From positions 301,264-365,263 of the forward strand of contig NZ_ML769314.1 in the NCBI RefSeq assembly GCF_009720365.1: 64,000 bases of DNA, in the 5' to 3' direction. This document shows, one piece after another, positions 45,587-54,240 of this stretch (positions within the stretch are counted from its first letter, which is position 1; every line of letters begins with the position of its first letter). Origin of the DNA: Catellatospora paridis. GTDB taxonomy: Bacteria; Actinomycetota; Actinomycetes; Mycobacteriales; Micromonosporaceae. The notes under the pieces were generated by a model, which saw nothing but the letters and a program-made list of their open reading frames with translations, was not told where the DNA came from and did not search any database. Both the position numbers and the translations under genes were made by a program.

Positions 45587-45733
45587 GCCGTGACGCTAGA
45601 GAGCCCGCGCCACCCGGCGCGGCGGCGTCACGCCGAGGGCGTCGTTTCCGTGTCGCCGGGCGACGGAGCGCGACGACGCCCGGGTTCCGGAAATCCGCTG
45701 GCCGGGCGGCATGACGGCTGGGATCGTGGGGCG

Positions 45734-46666
45734 GTGATCGAGCTGCCGGACCGGATGAGGCGTACCGCGCTGAGCAAGGGTGCGCCGGGGCGGGACTGGC
45801 TGGCGGTGCTGCCGGAGCGGCTCGCGGACGTGTGCGCGGCCTGGTCGCTGACGCCCGGGGAGGCGCTCGACGGCGGGTCGGCGGCGCTGGTGCTGCGGGT
45901 GGCCATGGCCGACGGCACCGAGGCGGTGCTGCGGCTCGCGCCGCCCGGGGACGGCTTCGCGGGGCAGGTGCGCACCATCGCGGCCGCGGACGGGCACGGC
46001 TACGTCAGGTTGTACGCCCACGATCTTGAACGTGACGCCGCGCTGCTGGAACCCCTCGGCCCGGCCCTGGCGAGCACCGCGCCCTCGCCCGAGCACGTCC
46101 TGGACGTGCTCGCGGCGACACTGCGGCAGGCTTGGCTCGTGCCCCGTCCGGCGGACGCGGCGGTGCCGCCCGGCACGGACAAGGCCAGCACGCTCGCCGA
46201 GCTGATCGTCGAGCTGTGGCCGGAGACCGGTGAGCCCTGCCCGGCCGAGGTCGTCGACCGGGCCGTCGGGTACGCCCGCCGTCGCGCCGCCGCGTTCGAC
46301 CTGGACAAGTGCGTGGTCTGCCACGGCGACCCGCACCCGGACAACGCGCTCGCGGTGCTGTCGCCCCGCCCCGGCGCGGAGTCGGGCCACGTCTTCGTCG
46401 ACCCGGACGGCTTCCTCTGCGATCCGGCGTACGACCTGGGCGTCGCGGTGCGCGGCTGGACGGACGAGGTGTCGGCCGCGGCGGATCCGGTCGGGCTGGT
46501 GCGGGGCTACTGCGCGCGGCTGGCCGCGGCGACCGGCGTGGACGAGCAGGCGATCTGGGAGTGGGGCTTCACCGAGCGCGTCTCGTCGGGCCTCTACATG
46601 ATCCGGCACGGCGCCCCCGACGAGGGCCGTGAATACCTCGCGTCCGCCGCCCGGCTGCTCGGCTGA
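45734..46666 (+). CDS. Aminoglycoside phosphotransferase-like kinase (APH(6)/hydroxyurea kinase type)
   Basis: A 310-residue protein-kinase-like phosphotransferase. The catalytic loop is CVVCHGDPHPDNALAV near residue 195 (Brenner motif HGDxHxxN), and the metal-binding loop is FVDPDGFLCDPAYDLGVAVRGW near 218. The N-terminal lobe has EAVLRLAPPGDG (the ATP-binding Lys position is Arg). The type resembles APH(6) streptomycin kinases and their hydroxyurea relatives, but most such chromosomal genes are not proven resistance genes. GTG 45734 is the likely start; ATG seven codons later is possible. Confidence 0.82.
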   Translation: MIELPDRMRRTALSKGAPGRDWLAVLPERLADVCAAWSLTPGEALDGGSAALVLRVAMADGTEAVLRLAPPGDGFAGQVRTIAAADGHGYVRLYAHDLERDAALLEPLGPALASTAPSPEHVLDVLAATLRQAWLVPRPADAAVPPGTDKASTLAELIVELWPETGEPCPAEVVDRAVGYARRRAAAFDLDKCVVCHGDPHPDNALAVLSPRPGAESGHVFVDPDGFLCDPAYDLGVAVRGWTDEVSAAADPVGLVRGYCARLAAATGVDEQAIWEWGFTERVSSGLYMIRHGAPDEGREYLASAARLLG

Positions 46667-46729
46667 GGCATCACTCCGGGTTGGAAAGATCTTGCGTGGC
46701 GGTTCTCGTGCCGTTCCGCTCCGGATTCG

Positions 46730-46774
46730 TTGACTTCGTTGAAACTTCTTGTGAATATTGCCGCAAGGTTTCAA
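46730..46774 (+). promoter_or_regulatory. Alpha-amylase promoter with operator dyad
   Basis: TTGACT (46730-46735), a 17-base spacer and GAATAT (46753-46758) form a promoter. It is overlapped by an interrupted dyad TTGAAAC..CTTG (46739-46751) / CAAG.GTTTCAA (46764-46774), with a further GTTTCAA just downstream. The layout suits LacI-family (MalR-like) repression by maltodextrin. Confidence 0.55.
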
Positions 46775-46845
46775 TGCGGTTTCAACCGCGTGCTCCATGC
46801 ACCACTGCGCGACGATCCGTCCCCTCGTACGTCCGGAGTGTCCTC

Positions 46846-48285
46846 ATGCAACGACGCAGACTTCTCCCCCTGGCGCTGGCCGCGGTCCTCGCCGCCGCGC
46901 TGCCGATCCCGGCCGCCGCCCCCGCGGCCGCGGCCCCCTCGGGCAGCAAGGACGTCATCGTCCAGCTCTTCGAGTGGAACTGGCCCTCGGTCGCGGCCGA
47001 GTGCACCAACTTCCTCGGCCCGCGCGGCTACGGCTACGTGCAGGTGTCCCCGCCCCAGGAGCACGTGCGCGGCCAGCAGTGGTGGGTCGCGTACCAGCCG
47101 GTCAGCTACCGGGTCGAGTCCCGCAAGGGCACCCGCGCCCAGTTCCAGTCGATGGTCACCACCTGCCACAACGCGGGCGTGAAGGTCATCGTCGACGCGG
47201 TGGTCAACCACATGACCGGCGTCGGCTCGGGCACCGGCTGGGCCGGCTCGACCTACACCTCGTACACCTATCCGGGCATCTACCAGACGCAGGACTTCCA
47301 CCACTGCGGCCGCAACGGCAACGACGACATCGTCAACTACGGCGACCGCTACGAGGTGCAGAACTGCGAGCTGGTCAACCTCGCCGACCTCAAGACCGAG
47401 AGCGACTACGTCCGTACCAAGCTGGCCGGTTACCTCAACGACCTGCTGACCCTGGGCGTCGACGGGTTCCGGCTGGACGCGAGCAAGCACATGCCCGCCG
47501 CGGACATCGCCGCGATCAAGGGCAAGCTGTCCCGCTCGGTGTATCTCGTGCAGGAGGTCATCCACGGCGCGGGCGAGCCGATCCTGCCCACGGAGTACAC
47601 CGGCAACGGCGACGTGCACGAGTTCCGCTACGGCAAGGACCTGGGGCGGGTGTTCCGGCACGAGAAGCTGGCCTACCTGAAGAACTTCGGCGAGCCGTGG
47701 GGGCACATCGCCACCGGCAAGGCCGTGGTGTTCACCGACAACCACGACACCCAGCGCGACGGCGGCGACATCCTGACCTACAAGGACAACGGCATCTACG
47801 CGCTGGCCAACGCGTTCATGCTGGCCTGGCCGTACGGGGCGCCCGCGGTGATGAGCAGCTACGAGTTCAGCAACAAGGACCAGGGGCCGCCGTCGGACGC
47901 CAACGGCAAGACGAACAACTCCACCTGCTACTCGGGCGGCTGGCGTTGCGAGCACCGCTGGCAGGTCGTCGCGAACATGGTCGGCTTCCACAACGCGGTC
48001 AAGGGCACCACCGTCGTCAACTGGTACGACAACGGCAACAACCACATCGCGTTCGGGCGCAACGGCAAGGGGTACCTCACGATCAACGACGAGGACGGGG
48101 CGGTCAACGGGCGCTCGTACCAGACCAACCTGCCCGCGGGCCGGTACTGCGACGTGATCCACGGTGAGAAGAGCGGCACCACCTGCACCGGTCCGGTGAT
48201 CACGGTGGACGCCGCGGGCTGGTTCGCGGCCAGCGTCGCGGCCCACGACGCCATCGCCATCCACGTCAACGCGAAGATCAGCTAG
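46846..48285 (+). CDS. Secreted alpha-amylase (GH13)
   Basis: Extracellular starch-hydrolysing enzyme of 479 residues, of the animal/Streptomyces-like GH13 type. The signal peptide ends AAAAPS near 31. Conserved regions: DAVVNHMT near 117, GFRLDASKHM near 206 (catalytic nucleophile Asp), LVQEVIHG near 236 (acid Glu) and FTDNHDTQRDG near 301. Chloride-binding-type Arg is in GFRLDA. The C-terminal domain C ends the protein; no starch-binding CBM20 is present, unlike many Streptomyces amylases. ATG 46846 has GGAG eight bases upstream. Confidence 0.94.
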   Translation: MQRRRLLPLALAAVLAAALPIPAAAPAAAAPSGSKDVIVQLFEWNWPSVAAECTNFLGPRGYGYVQVSPPQEHVRGQQWWVAYQPVSYRVESRKGTRAQFQSMVTTCHNAGVKVIVDAVVNHMTGVGSGTGWAGSTYTSYTYPGIYQTQDFHHCGRNGNDDIVNYGDRYEVQNCELVNLADLKTESDYVRTKLAGYLNDLLTLGVDGFRLDASKHMPAADIAAIKGKLSRSVYLVQEVIHGAGEPILPTEYTGNGDVHEFRYGKDLGRVFRHEKLAYLKNFGEPWGHIATGKAVVFTDNHDTQRDGGDILTYKDNGIYALANAFMLAWPYGAPAVMSSYEFSNKDQGPPSDANGKTNNSTCYSGGWRCEHRWQVVANMVGFHNAVKGTTVVNWYDNGNNHIAFGRNGKGYLTINDEDGAVNGRSYQTNLPAGRYCDVIHGEKSGTTCTGPVITVDAAGWFAASVAAHDAIAIHVNAKIS

Positions 48286-48307
48286 CCGCGACGCGCGCCC
48301 CTCGCCC

Positions 48308-48386
48308 TTGATCGCTCGACTTGCCCGGCACATGTGCGTATCTTGAACCGCCTTTCGCCCAGGTGCCGGGCAAGTCGAGCGATCTT
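48308..48386. repeat. Family II element, copy 3 (79 nt)
   Basis: The best-preserved copy: arms starting GATCGCTCGACTTGCCCGGC pair with their complement over about 22 of 24 bases. The core holds GCGTATCTTG and TTTCGCCC. It lies 22 bases after the amylase stop. Confidence 0.9.
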
Positions 48387-48519
48387 CCGAGGAAAGGGCG
48401 GCCGGGTCGGGCGGCCGACTCGGGCATACCGGATGATTCGGGTTTGAAGTCCGCGCGGGTCGCGCCGGGTGGTCGCGACGGCGTTCCGGCGCGTCAGCGC
48501 GCATGGCACGCTGGGACGC

Positions 48520-49344
48520 ATGGACGATGCGAGCGACGTCGGACTGTTCGGCCCGGGGTCGGTGACCTGGCGGGTGCATGGCGAGCCGGTGCTCTGGGTC
48601 GCCGGGGTGCGCTCGCTGTTCCTGCAGGCGCTGCACCCGAGGGCGATCGCCGGGGTGGTGCAGAATTCCAGCTACAAGGTCGAACCGTGGAGCCGGCTGA
48701 TGCGCACCGCGGACTACGTCGGCACCGTCATGTTCGGCACCACCGCGCAGGCCCGCGCCGCGGGGCGGCGCATCCGGGGCGTGCACGCCCGCATGCGCGC
48801 GGTGGACCGGCACACGGGGGAGACGTACCGCATCGACGAGCCCGAGCTGCTGCGCTGGGTGCACGTCACCGAGGTGGAGTCGTTCGTGAGCACGGCCCGC
48901 CGGGCGGGCCTGGAGCTGAGCGACGCCGACGTCGACGGGTACTACACCGAGCAGCGCCGGGCCGCCGAGTTGGTCGGGCTGGACCCGGCGTCGGTGCCGG
49001 GCACCGCGGCCGAGGTCGACGCATACTACCGGCGGATGCGCCCCGAGCTGGCGCTGACCCGTGAGGCCCTGGACACGCTGTTCTTCCTGATGGCGCCGCC
49101 GCTGCCGTGGCACCTGGGGCTGACCCCGGCGCGGCTGGTCTACACGGGCCTGGCCGCCACCGCGTTCTCGCTGCAACCGGGCTGGGCCCGCCGGATCTAC
49201 GGCACGCTGGGCCTGCCCACCACCGACCTGTCCGCGTCGGTGTCGGTCCGCGCGCTGCGCCTGACCATGCGCGCCCTGCCGGACCGCTACCTGCACGGCC
49301 CCATCTACCGCGACGCCATGGCCCGCGCCGCTGTAGCGGCCTGA
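48520..49344 (+). CDS. DUF2236 / MpaB-family oxygenase-like protein
   Basis: A 274-residue all-alpha protein of the DUF2236 family (latex-clearing protein and mycophenolic-acid MpaB relatives, heme or metal proteins). The family start FGPGSVTWRVHGEPVLWVAGVRSLFLQALHPRAIAGV (residues 10-46) includes the conserved His of ALHP, and the second conserved block is WVHVTEVESF near 122. The substrate is unknown and there is no signal peptide. ATG 48520 (MDDASD) is chosen because homology starts directly after it. Confidence 0.88.
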   Translation: MDDASDVGLFGPGSVTWRVHGEPVLWVAGVRSLFLQALHPRAIAGVVQNSSYKVEPWSRLMRTADYVGTVMFGTTAQARAAGRRIRGVHARMRAVDRHTGETYRIDEPELLRWVHVTEVESFVSTARRAGLELSDADVDGYYTEQRRAAELVGLDPASVPGTAAEVDAYYRRMRPELALTREALDTLFFLMAPPLPWHLGLTPARLVYTGLAATAFSLQPGWARRIYGTLGLPTTDLSASVSVRALRLTMRALPDRYLHGPIYRDAMARAAVAA

Positions 49345-49370
49345 CCTGCGCCGTCGGCCTCCGGCGGAGG

Positions 49371-49416
49371 GGAAGGGCACCTTCTCCAAGGGATGGCGAT
49401 GTGAAGGTGCCCTTCC
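49371..49416. repeat. Family I hairpin, copy D (14-18-14)
   Basis: Perfect arms GGAAGGGCACCTTC / GAAGGTGCCCTTCC with an 18-base loop whose last ten bases (ATGGCGATGT) differ at one position from those of copy C. It lies 26 bases after the DUF2236 stop. Confidence 0.92.
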
Positions 49417-49540
49417 TTGCGTTCGACCCGTGCGCACCGTCCCGGCTGCCCGGATCGCCCGTCCGGCCAGCCGAACGGGGCGAGTCGGTCGGCACGCGCA
49501 GAGGTCGCCGTGAACCACGGATGGCCCTAAGGTGGCGGGC

Positions 49541-50299
49541 ATGCGAGTGAGGGGATACGCGCCCGCCACCCCGTGCTGGGCCGAGTACGTGACCGCGGAC
49601 CCGGCCGGTGCGTCGGCGTTCTACAGCGGGCTGTTCGGATGGACGCCGGGCGAGGTGTTCGGGCTCGACGGCCGCGCGGTCGCGGGCCTGCTCCCGGCCG
49701 AGCCGGGACGGCCGTCGACCTGGTTGTGCTACGTGTCGGCGGTGGCGGCAGAGGACGGCGTGGCGGCGGTGCTCGACGCCGGCGGACGGGTGCTCGTCCC
49801 GGCGCACGACCGCGGCCCGCGCGGCCGCGCCGCCCTGGTCGCCGACTCCGCCGGCGCGGTCTTCGGGCTGTGGCAGCGCGGCACGTCCGGCGGCGCCGAG
49901 GTGGCGGCCGAGCCCGCCTCGATGTGCTGGACCGAGGTCGTGACCTGGGACGAGGCCAATGCAGTGGCGTTCTACGGCAAGGCGTTCAACTGGTCCGAGC
50001 GCAAGAGCGAGATCGCCGAGGGCGTCGACCACATCGAGTGGTTCGTCGACAGCCGCACGGTCGGCGGGCTGTCCGTGATGGACGAGCGCTACCCGGCCGG
50101 CACCCCGGCGCACTGGCGGGTCACCTTCGAGATCGAGGACTGCGCCGCCACGATCGCGCGCTGCCTGGAGCTCGGCGGCACGGTGCTCAGCGGGCCGCTG
50201 GACCTGCCGGTGGGGCACTACGCGCTGCTGGCCGACCCGCAGGGCGGCACGTTCGGGGTGATCGCGCTGTCCGACGCGATCCTGGACACCCGGCTGTGA
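49541..50299 (+). CDS. Tandem VOC-domain protein
   Basis: A 252-residue protein with two vicinal-oxygen-chelate domains. Domain 1 starts PCWAEYVTADPAGASAFYSGLFGW at residues 11-34; domain 2 starts CWTEVVTWDEANAVAFYGKAFNW near 131. This two-domain form is common in actinomycetes, usually as a glyoxalase/bleomycin-resistance-like protein of unknown substrate. ATG 49541 follows TAAGGT by exactly seven bases, indicating a leaderless message; the GTG three codons upstream overlaps that box. Confidence 0.87.
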   Translation: MRVRGYAPATPCWAEYVTADPAGASAFYSGLFGWTPGEVFGLDGRAVAGLLPAEPGRPSTWLCYVSAVAAEDGVAAVLDAGGRVLVPAHDRGPRGRAALVADSAGAVFGLWQRGTSGGAEVAAEPASMCWTEVVTWDEANAVAFYGKAFNWSERKSEIAEGVDHIEWFVDSRTVGGLSVMDERYPAGTPAHWRVTFEIEDCAATIARCLELGGTVLSGPLDLPVGHYALLADPQGGTFGVIALSDAILDTRL

Positions 50300-50370
50300 C
50301 CGGGCGGCGATCCGGCATCCGGCGGTGACCCGGATGCGCCCCACGGCGGGGGCGCACCCGGGTCGTCAGG

Positions 50371-51711
50371 TCACCAGTTCGTGGAGCCCGCGACCACCGG
50401 CCACGGCTTCCACCACGGCTTGATCAGGTAGGCGATGCCGCCCGAGCCCGAGGCCACCGTGCCGTTCGCGCGGTAGCGCTTGGTACGCAGCCAGATCTGC
50501 TCGAACTGCTCACGCGGGTAGACGTTGCGCACCGCGTCGTTGCTCGACGACGCCGGGTCGTTGATGATCACATCGCCCTCGGCGGTGAAGCCGACGATGA
50601 CGAACAGGTGCCCGGACGTGCCGTAGCCTGCGCCGTCCAGCTCCTCGGACAGGAAGGACTGGCTGGTGATCACCGGGATGCCGGCCTTGATGAACCGCTC
50701 CGCCTCGTCGAGCGAGTGCAGCCGGGTCACCTTGGCGTCCAGGCCCGGGAACGACGCGGCGTACGCGGTGTTGAAGGGCCAGTTGCCCGCGCCCTCGTAG
50801 GCGTAGTCGTACGTCATCCGGGCCGCGTGGTCGACCTGCGGATCGGCGTAGGACGGGTCGACCCACGCGGTGTCCTGCGCCGACGGGCCGCGGCCGTAGT
50901 ACTGCACGACCATCGAGGTGGACGTGGGCGAGCACCAGGCCTCGCCGCCGCCGTCGTACTCCGGGTACTCCCCGGTGTGGATGTTCTGGGAGAACCGCGG
51001 CACGGCCAGCTCGGTGCCCCAGGCGATGCCGCCCGCGCTCGGCGTGACGGTGAACCGGTCGGCCACGTTCGAGCTCATCGCGCCGAGCATCCACACCCGC
51101 GGGGAGCGCCACTGGCCCGGCGCCCGGTACAGGGTCAGGCGCAGCTGGTAGGCGTGCAGCAGCACGCCGTTGGCGGCGTCGTCGATGGAGAAGGTGTCGG
51201 TCCAGATCGTCGACCACGGGTCGCCCTGCCGGTTGACCGTGGTGCGCTTGATGTCGGTGTCGCCGGAGGCCCAGCGGCCCATCGTGTACCAGGGGGTCTG
51301 CCCCCCGGTGTTGTAGGTGCCCTGCATCTCGATCTGGATCCAGGTGCCCGCCGGGGTCTCGGCGTTCCAGGAGGCGACCAGTTCGGTGGCGTCGAAGCCG
51401 ACCTCGGTCACCGGCGAGGTCCAGGTGGAGTAGTTCCAGCTCTTGGTGACGCCGGTGTACGGGTCGGCGTAGTCCGTCTTGCCGGCCGGCAGCAGCATGG
51501 TGATCCCGGTGCGCACGCCGGGGATTGCCAGGGTGCCCTGGTGGGTGCCCTGCCGCCAGTCGGGGTAACGGGACCACTCCTGGAACGTGACCTGCTCGTC
51601 GTGCGTGGGCGGCGCGGCCGCGGCGGGCGCGCCGGCGGCGGCGGACAGCGCCGCGAGGCTGAGCGCGGTGAGGCCGGCGACGACGGCCGCCCGCAGGCGT
51701 GATCTGGCCAT
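50371..51711 (-). CDS. Secreted C39-like cysteine peptidase
   Basis: A 446-residue exported protein. The signal peptide ends APAAAAPP near 36. An N-terminal beta-rich domain (~40-240) is followed by a C39-like papain-fold domain: catalytic Cys in GGEAWCSPTSTSMVVQYYGRG near 265, His in GTSGHLFVIVGF near 375 and Asp/Asn in VIINDPASSSNDAVR near 392. Such proteins may trim cell-surface or exported peptides. ATG 51711 has GGAG six bases upstream and starts the signal peptide. The target is unknown. Confidence 0.86.
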   Translation of the reverse strand: MARSRLRAAVVAGLTALSLAALSAAAGAPAAAAPPTHDEQVTFQEWSRYPDWRQGTHQGTLAIPGVRTGITMLLPAGKTDYADPYTGVTKSWNYSTWTSPVTEVGFDATELVASWNAETPAGTWIQIEMQGTYNTGGQTPWYTMGRWASGDTDIKRTTVNRQGDPWSTIWTDTFSIDDAANGVLLHAYQLRLTLYRAPGQWRSPRVWMLGAMSSNVADRFTVTPSAGGIAWGTELAVPRFSQNIHTGEYPEYDGGGEAWCSPTSTSMVVQYYGRGPSAQDTAWVDPSYADPQVDHAARMTYDYAYEGAGNWPFNTAYAASFPGLDAKVTRLHSLDEAERFIKAGIPVITSQSFLSEELDGAGYGTSGHLFVIVGFTAEGDVIINDPASSSNDAVRNVYPREQFEQIWLRTKRYRANGTVASGSGGIAYLIKPWWKPWPVVAGSTNW

Positions 51712-51835
51712 GGGTACTCCGCGGAAGTGGGGGATGGACATTCACCCGCCACTATCGCCGTTGAAGTTAACTTTCGCCAGACCCTAGTTGTCCGAAGATT
51801 TCTTCATCCGTCCGCCGGAGCGGGCGGCCGGGTCG

Positions 51836-52561
51836 TCAGGCGGCCACATTGGCCACCGAGGGCTCGGGCGTCTCCTCCTGCTGCGCGCCGTCCTTGTTCT
51901 TCCTGCGGCGGCGCAGCAGCCAGCTCACCACGCCGACGATGCTGGTGACCACGGCCGACCAGGTGCCCCAGTGGGTGATGACCTGCCACACGGTGTACGC
52001 CATCGTGCGGCGCACCTGCACCGACAGCGCGACCTCGTGCGTGATGGTGTGCCCGTTGCTCAACGGCACCTCCAGGTATGCGGTCAGCAGCAGATCGTCG
52101 GTCGGATGCTTGGGGTACACCAGCCAGGTCCACAGCATCTGCACGTCGCTGCCGGTGGTGGCGTTGACCGACTCCGACGGCGTGATCTCCACGTCCTCGG
52201 TGTTGCCGCGCAGCGTCGCCTTGACCGTGGGCCCGACCTCCAGCGGCCCGGCGGCCGTGGTCTGGGTGTTCTTCAGCATCGTGTTGATCTTCTGGGTGAG
52301 CTTCTCGCCCTCGCCGACCGCCAGCCCGATCCGCTGCGTCTGCTCGACGTCCAGCACGGCGGGCGACTGCCAGTAGGCCTCGCGGGTGACCAGCTCCCGG
52401 GCCGCTGTGTCGATGTCCTTGAAGGTCCCCGTGCCGGGCGCCACCTGGCCGGGGGCCGGCTGCTGCATGGAGTCGCCGTTCGTCTCGCCTGCGCAGCCGG
52501 CCAGTGTGGCCACGGCGACGGCGGTGGCCACGGCCAGCAGCGCTCGCGTTCCGATGTGCAT
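51836..52561 (-). CDS. Lipoprotein with C-terminal membrane helix
   Basis: A 241-residue protein. The lipobox is LAGC near residue 23; the external part (FKDIDTAARELVTREAYWQSP, later EVGPTVKATLRGNTEDVEI and LLLTAYLEVPLSNGHTITHEV) has no motif I recognise; a transmembrane helix (WSAVVTSIVGVVSWLL) near 205-220 is followed by RRRRKNK and an acidic tail. It is thus anchored at both ends. GGAGGAG precedes the start. The function is unknown. Confidence 0.72.
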   Translation of the reverse strand: MHIGTRALLAVATAVAVATLAGCAGETNGDSMQQPAPGQVAPGTGTFKDIDTAARELVTREAYWQSPAVLDVEQTQRIGLAVGEGEKLTQKINTMLKNTQTTAAGPLEVGPTVKATLRGNTEDVEITPSESVNATTGSDVQMLWTWLVYPKHPTDDLLLTAYLEVPLSNGHTITHEVALSVQVRRTMAYTVWQVITHWGTWSAVVTSIVGVVSWLLRRRRKNKDGAQQEETPEPSVANVAA

Positions 52562-52629
52562 GGTGGACGGCTCCTCCCCGATGAAAATTCGGTCACATCA
52601 TGGCACTCGTCGATAACGCTGAGGTCACC

Positions 52630-53430
52630 TCACGGCCGCTGCTCGCGTAATCTAGACCGCAGCGCCTGGATATTTTCCTCGGCCAGACCGGCCCCGGTCA
52701 GGTAGGCCCGGACGGAGCCGTGCCGGTCGCGCAGCTGCGCCAGGAAGACGCGCATCACCTCGGCCGGCGTGCTCGCCAGGTAGGGCTGCAGCGGCCCCTT
52801 GTCCGGCCGGTTGTGGCGCTGCCAGTTCAGGTAGCGCGCCATGCCCTGCTCGGTCAGCTCGTAGTCGGCGGCGATGTCGATATCGGACACCCCGGCGAGT
52901 TCCAGCACCAGCGCGATCACCACGCCGGTGCGGTCGCGCCCGCCCCAGCAGTGCACCACGGTCGGCCCTTCGGCGGTCGCGATCAGCTCGACCGCCCGGG
53001 CGATGTCGGCCGCCGCGTGCTCGGCGGTCTCGTGGTAGCGCGCCAGCAGGAACGCCACGACCCCCGCCTCGGGCGAGTAGTCCTCGGCCCGCCACACCGG
53101 GTTGTTCAGCGGCACGTTGTGCCAGTCCTCGCAGCACCACGCCGGGGCGCGGCCGTGGCGCTCCAGCTCCACCGGGTGCCGCAGGTCGATCACGGTGCGT
53201 ACGCCGAACTGCGCGAACCGCTCGCGGTCGGCCTCGCCCAGCGCGGTCAGCGTGTCGGAGCGGAACAGCACGCCCCGGCGCACCTCGCCCCCGTCCGCGG
53301 TGGCCAGTCCGCCCACGTCCCGGAAGTTGAACAGCGGACTCGCGAAGTCGACCAGCCGCGACGACCCCGCCGGCCCGCCGCGCTCGTCGGCGGCGGGGGG
53401 CGCCGACCTCGGCTCGCTCAGGCCGCTCAC
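52630..53430 (-). CDS. Tyrosine/lipid phosphatase, PtpB-like (copy 2)
   Basis: A 266-residue protein phosphatase of the Y_phosphatase3 family. The P-loop is VVHCWGGRDRTGVVIAL near 165 (H-C-x5-R-T), and the N-terminal family motif FNFRDVGGLATADGGEVRRGVLFRSD lies at 34-59. Mycobacterial PtpB of this type acts on phosphotyrosine and phosphoinositides. GTG 53430 overlaps the TGA of the upstream paralogue (GTGA). The two paralogues are translationally coupled and probably arose by tandem duplication. Confidence 0.88.
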   Translation of the reverse strand: MSGLSEPRSAPPAADERGGPAGSSRLVDFASPLFNFRDVGGLATADGGEVRRGVLFRSDTLTALGEADRERFAQFGVRTVIDLRHPVELERHGRAPAWCCEDWHNVPLNNPVWRAEDYSPEAGVVAFLLARYHETAEHAAADIARAVELIATAEGPTVVHCWGGRDRTGVVIALVLELAGVSDIDIAADYELTEQGMARYLNWQRHNRPDKGPLQPYLASTPAEVMRVFLAQLRDRHGSVRAYLTGAGLAEENIQALRSRLREQRP

Positions 53431-54176
53431 GCTTCCAGCAGCCGTTCGCGCAGCCGGGCCACCCGGTCGCGGTGCAGGCCTGCGCCGACCAGGTATTCGG
53501 TCACCGAGCCGTGCCGGTGGCGCAGCCCGTGCAGGGTCATCAGCATGGCCTCGGCCGGCGTGTGCGTGTAGAACGGCGGCGGGGTCAGCTGGTTCTCGTC
53601 CGGGAACGCGGTGCGCACCCACTGGCTGAACATCGGCGCGCTGCGCTCGGTCAGCGCGTAGTCGGCCGCGATCTGGTCGTCGGGCACGCCCAGCAGGTCC
53701 AGGGCCAGCGCCGCGATCAGCCCGGTGCGGTCCTTGCCGGCCACGCAGTGCACCACGGTCGGGCCGTGGTCGTCGTCGGTGAGCATGCCGACCACCCGGG
53801 CGATGTCGGCCTTGCCGTGGTGGGCCAGCTCCAGGTAGCGCTCGGCCAGCCAGCGCGCGACGCCGACCTCCGTGGTGTAGGTGGAGTGGTCCCAGTTCGG
53901 GTGCTCGAGGTGGTTGTGCCGCCACACCACCTGCGTCCACTCCGGCACCCGGCCCATCGAGGCGACCTCGGCGGGCCGGCGCAGGTCGATCACGGTGCGG
54001 ATGCCGAGCGCCGTGAACGCGTCGCGGTCCTCGGCGCCGAGCCGGCTGAGCGTGTCGGACCGGTACACCGTGCGGCGGCGTACGGTGCGGCCGTCGGCGG
54101 TGGTCAGACCACCGAGGTCGCGGAAATTGAAGACGGCGGCGAAGGCGATGCTGCGCTCGGTCGGCGTGATGGTCAC
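53427..54176 (-). CDS. Tyrosine/lipid phosphatase, PtpB-like (copy 1)
   Basis: A 249-residue paralogue of the next gene. The P-loop is VVHCVAGKDRTGLIAAL near 143, and the N-terminal motif is FNFRDLGGLTTADGRTVRRRTVYRSD near 17-42. The two share the layout HCxxGxDRTG and an ending with RERL. GTG 54176 is chosen because TACGGT lies six bases upstream, a leaderless pattern; a GTG 17 codons earlier is open but would add an atypical N-terminus. It is coupled to copy 2 by a 4-base overlap. Confidence 0.86.
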   Translation of the reverse strand: MTITPTERSIAFAAVFNFRDLGGLTTADGRTVRRRTVYRSDTLSRLGAEDRDAFTALGIRTVIDLRRPAEVASMGRVPEWTQVVWRHNHLEHPNWDHSTYTTEVGVARWLAERYLELAHHGKADIARVVGMLTDDDHGPTVVHCVAGKDRTGLIAALALDLLGVPDDQIAADYALTERSAPMFSQWVRTAFPDENQLTPPPFYTHTPAEAMLMTLHGLRHRHGSVTEYLVGAGLHRDRVARLRERLLEA

Positions 54177-54240
54177 CCCGATACCGTAATCAAGGTCACG
54201 TGGCCTGGTGTAGACCGACCGCGTCACATCCTCGATGAGG

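Noticed and set aside
45734-46666. Confident call as a streptomycin-resistance gene
   Set aside because: Only the general APH catalytic loop is seen; chromosomal relatives often have other or unknown roles.
46771-49569. A 932-codon minus-strand frame across amylase and the DUF2236 gene
   Set aside because: It spans two well-supported genes and a repeat, and shows no domain; antisense artefact.
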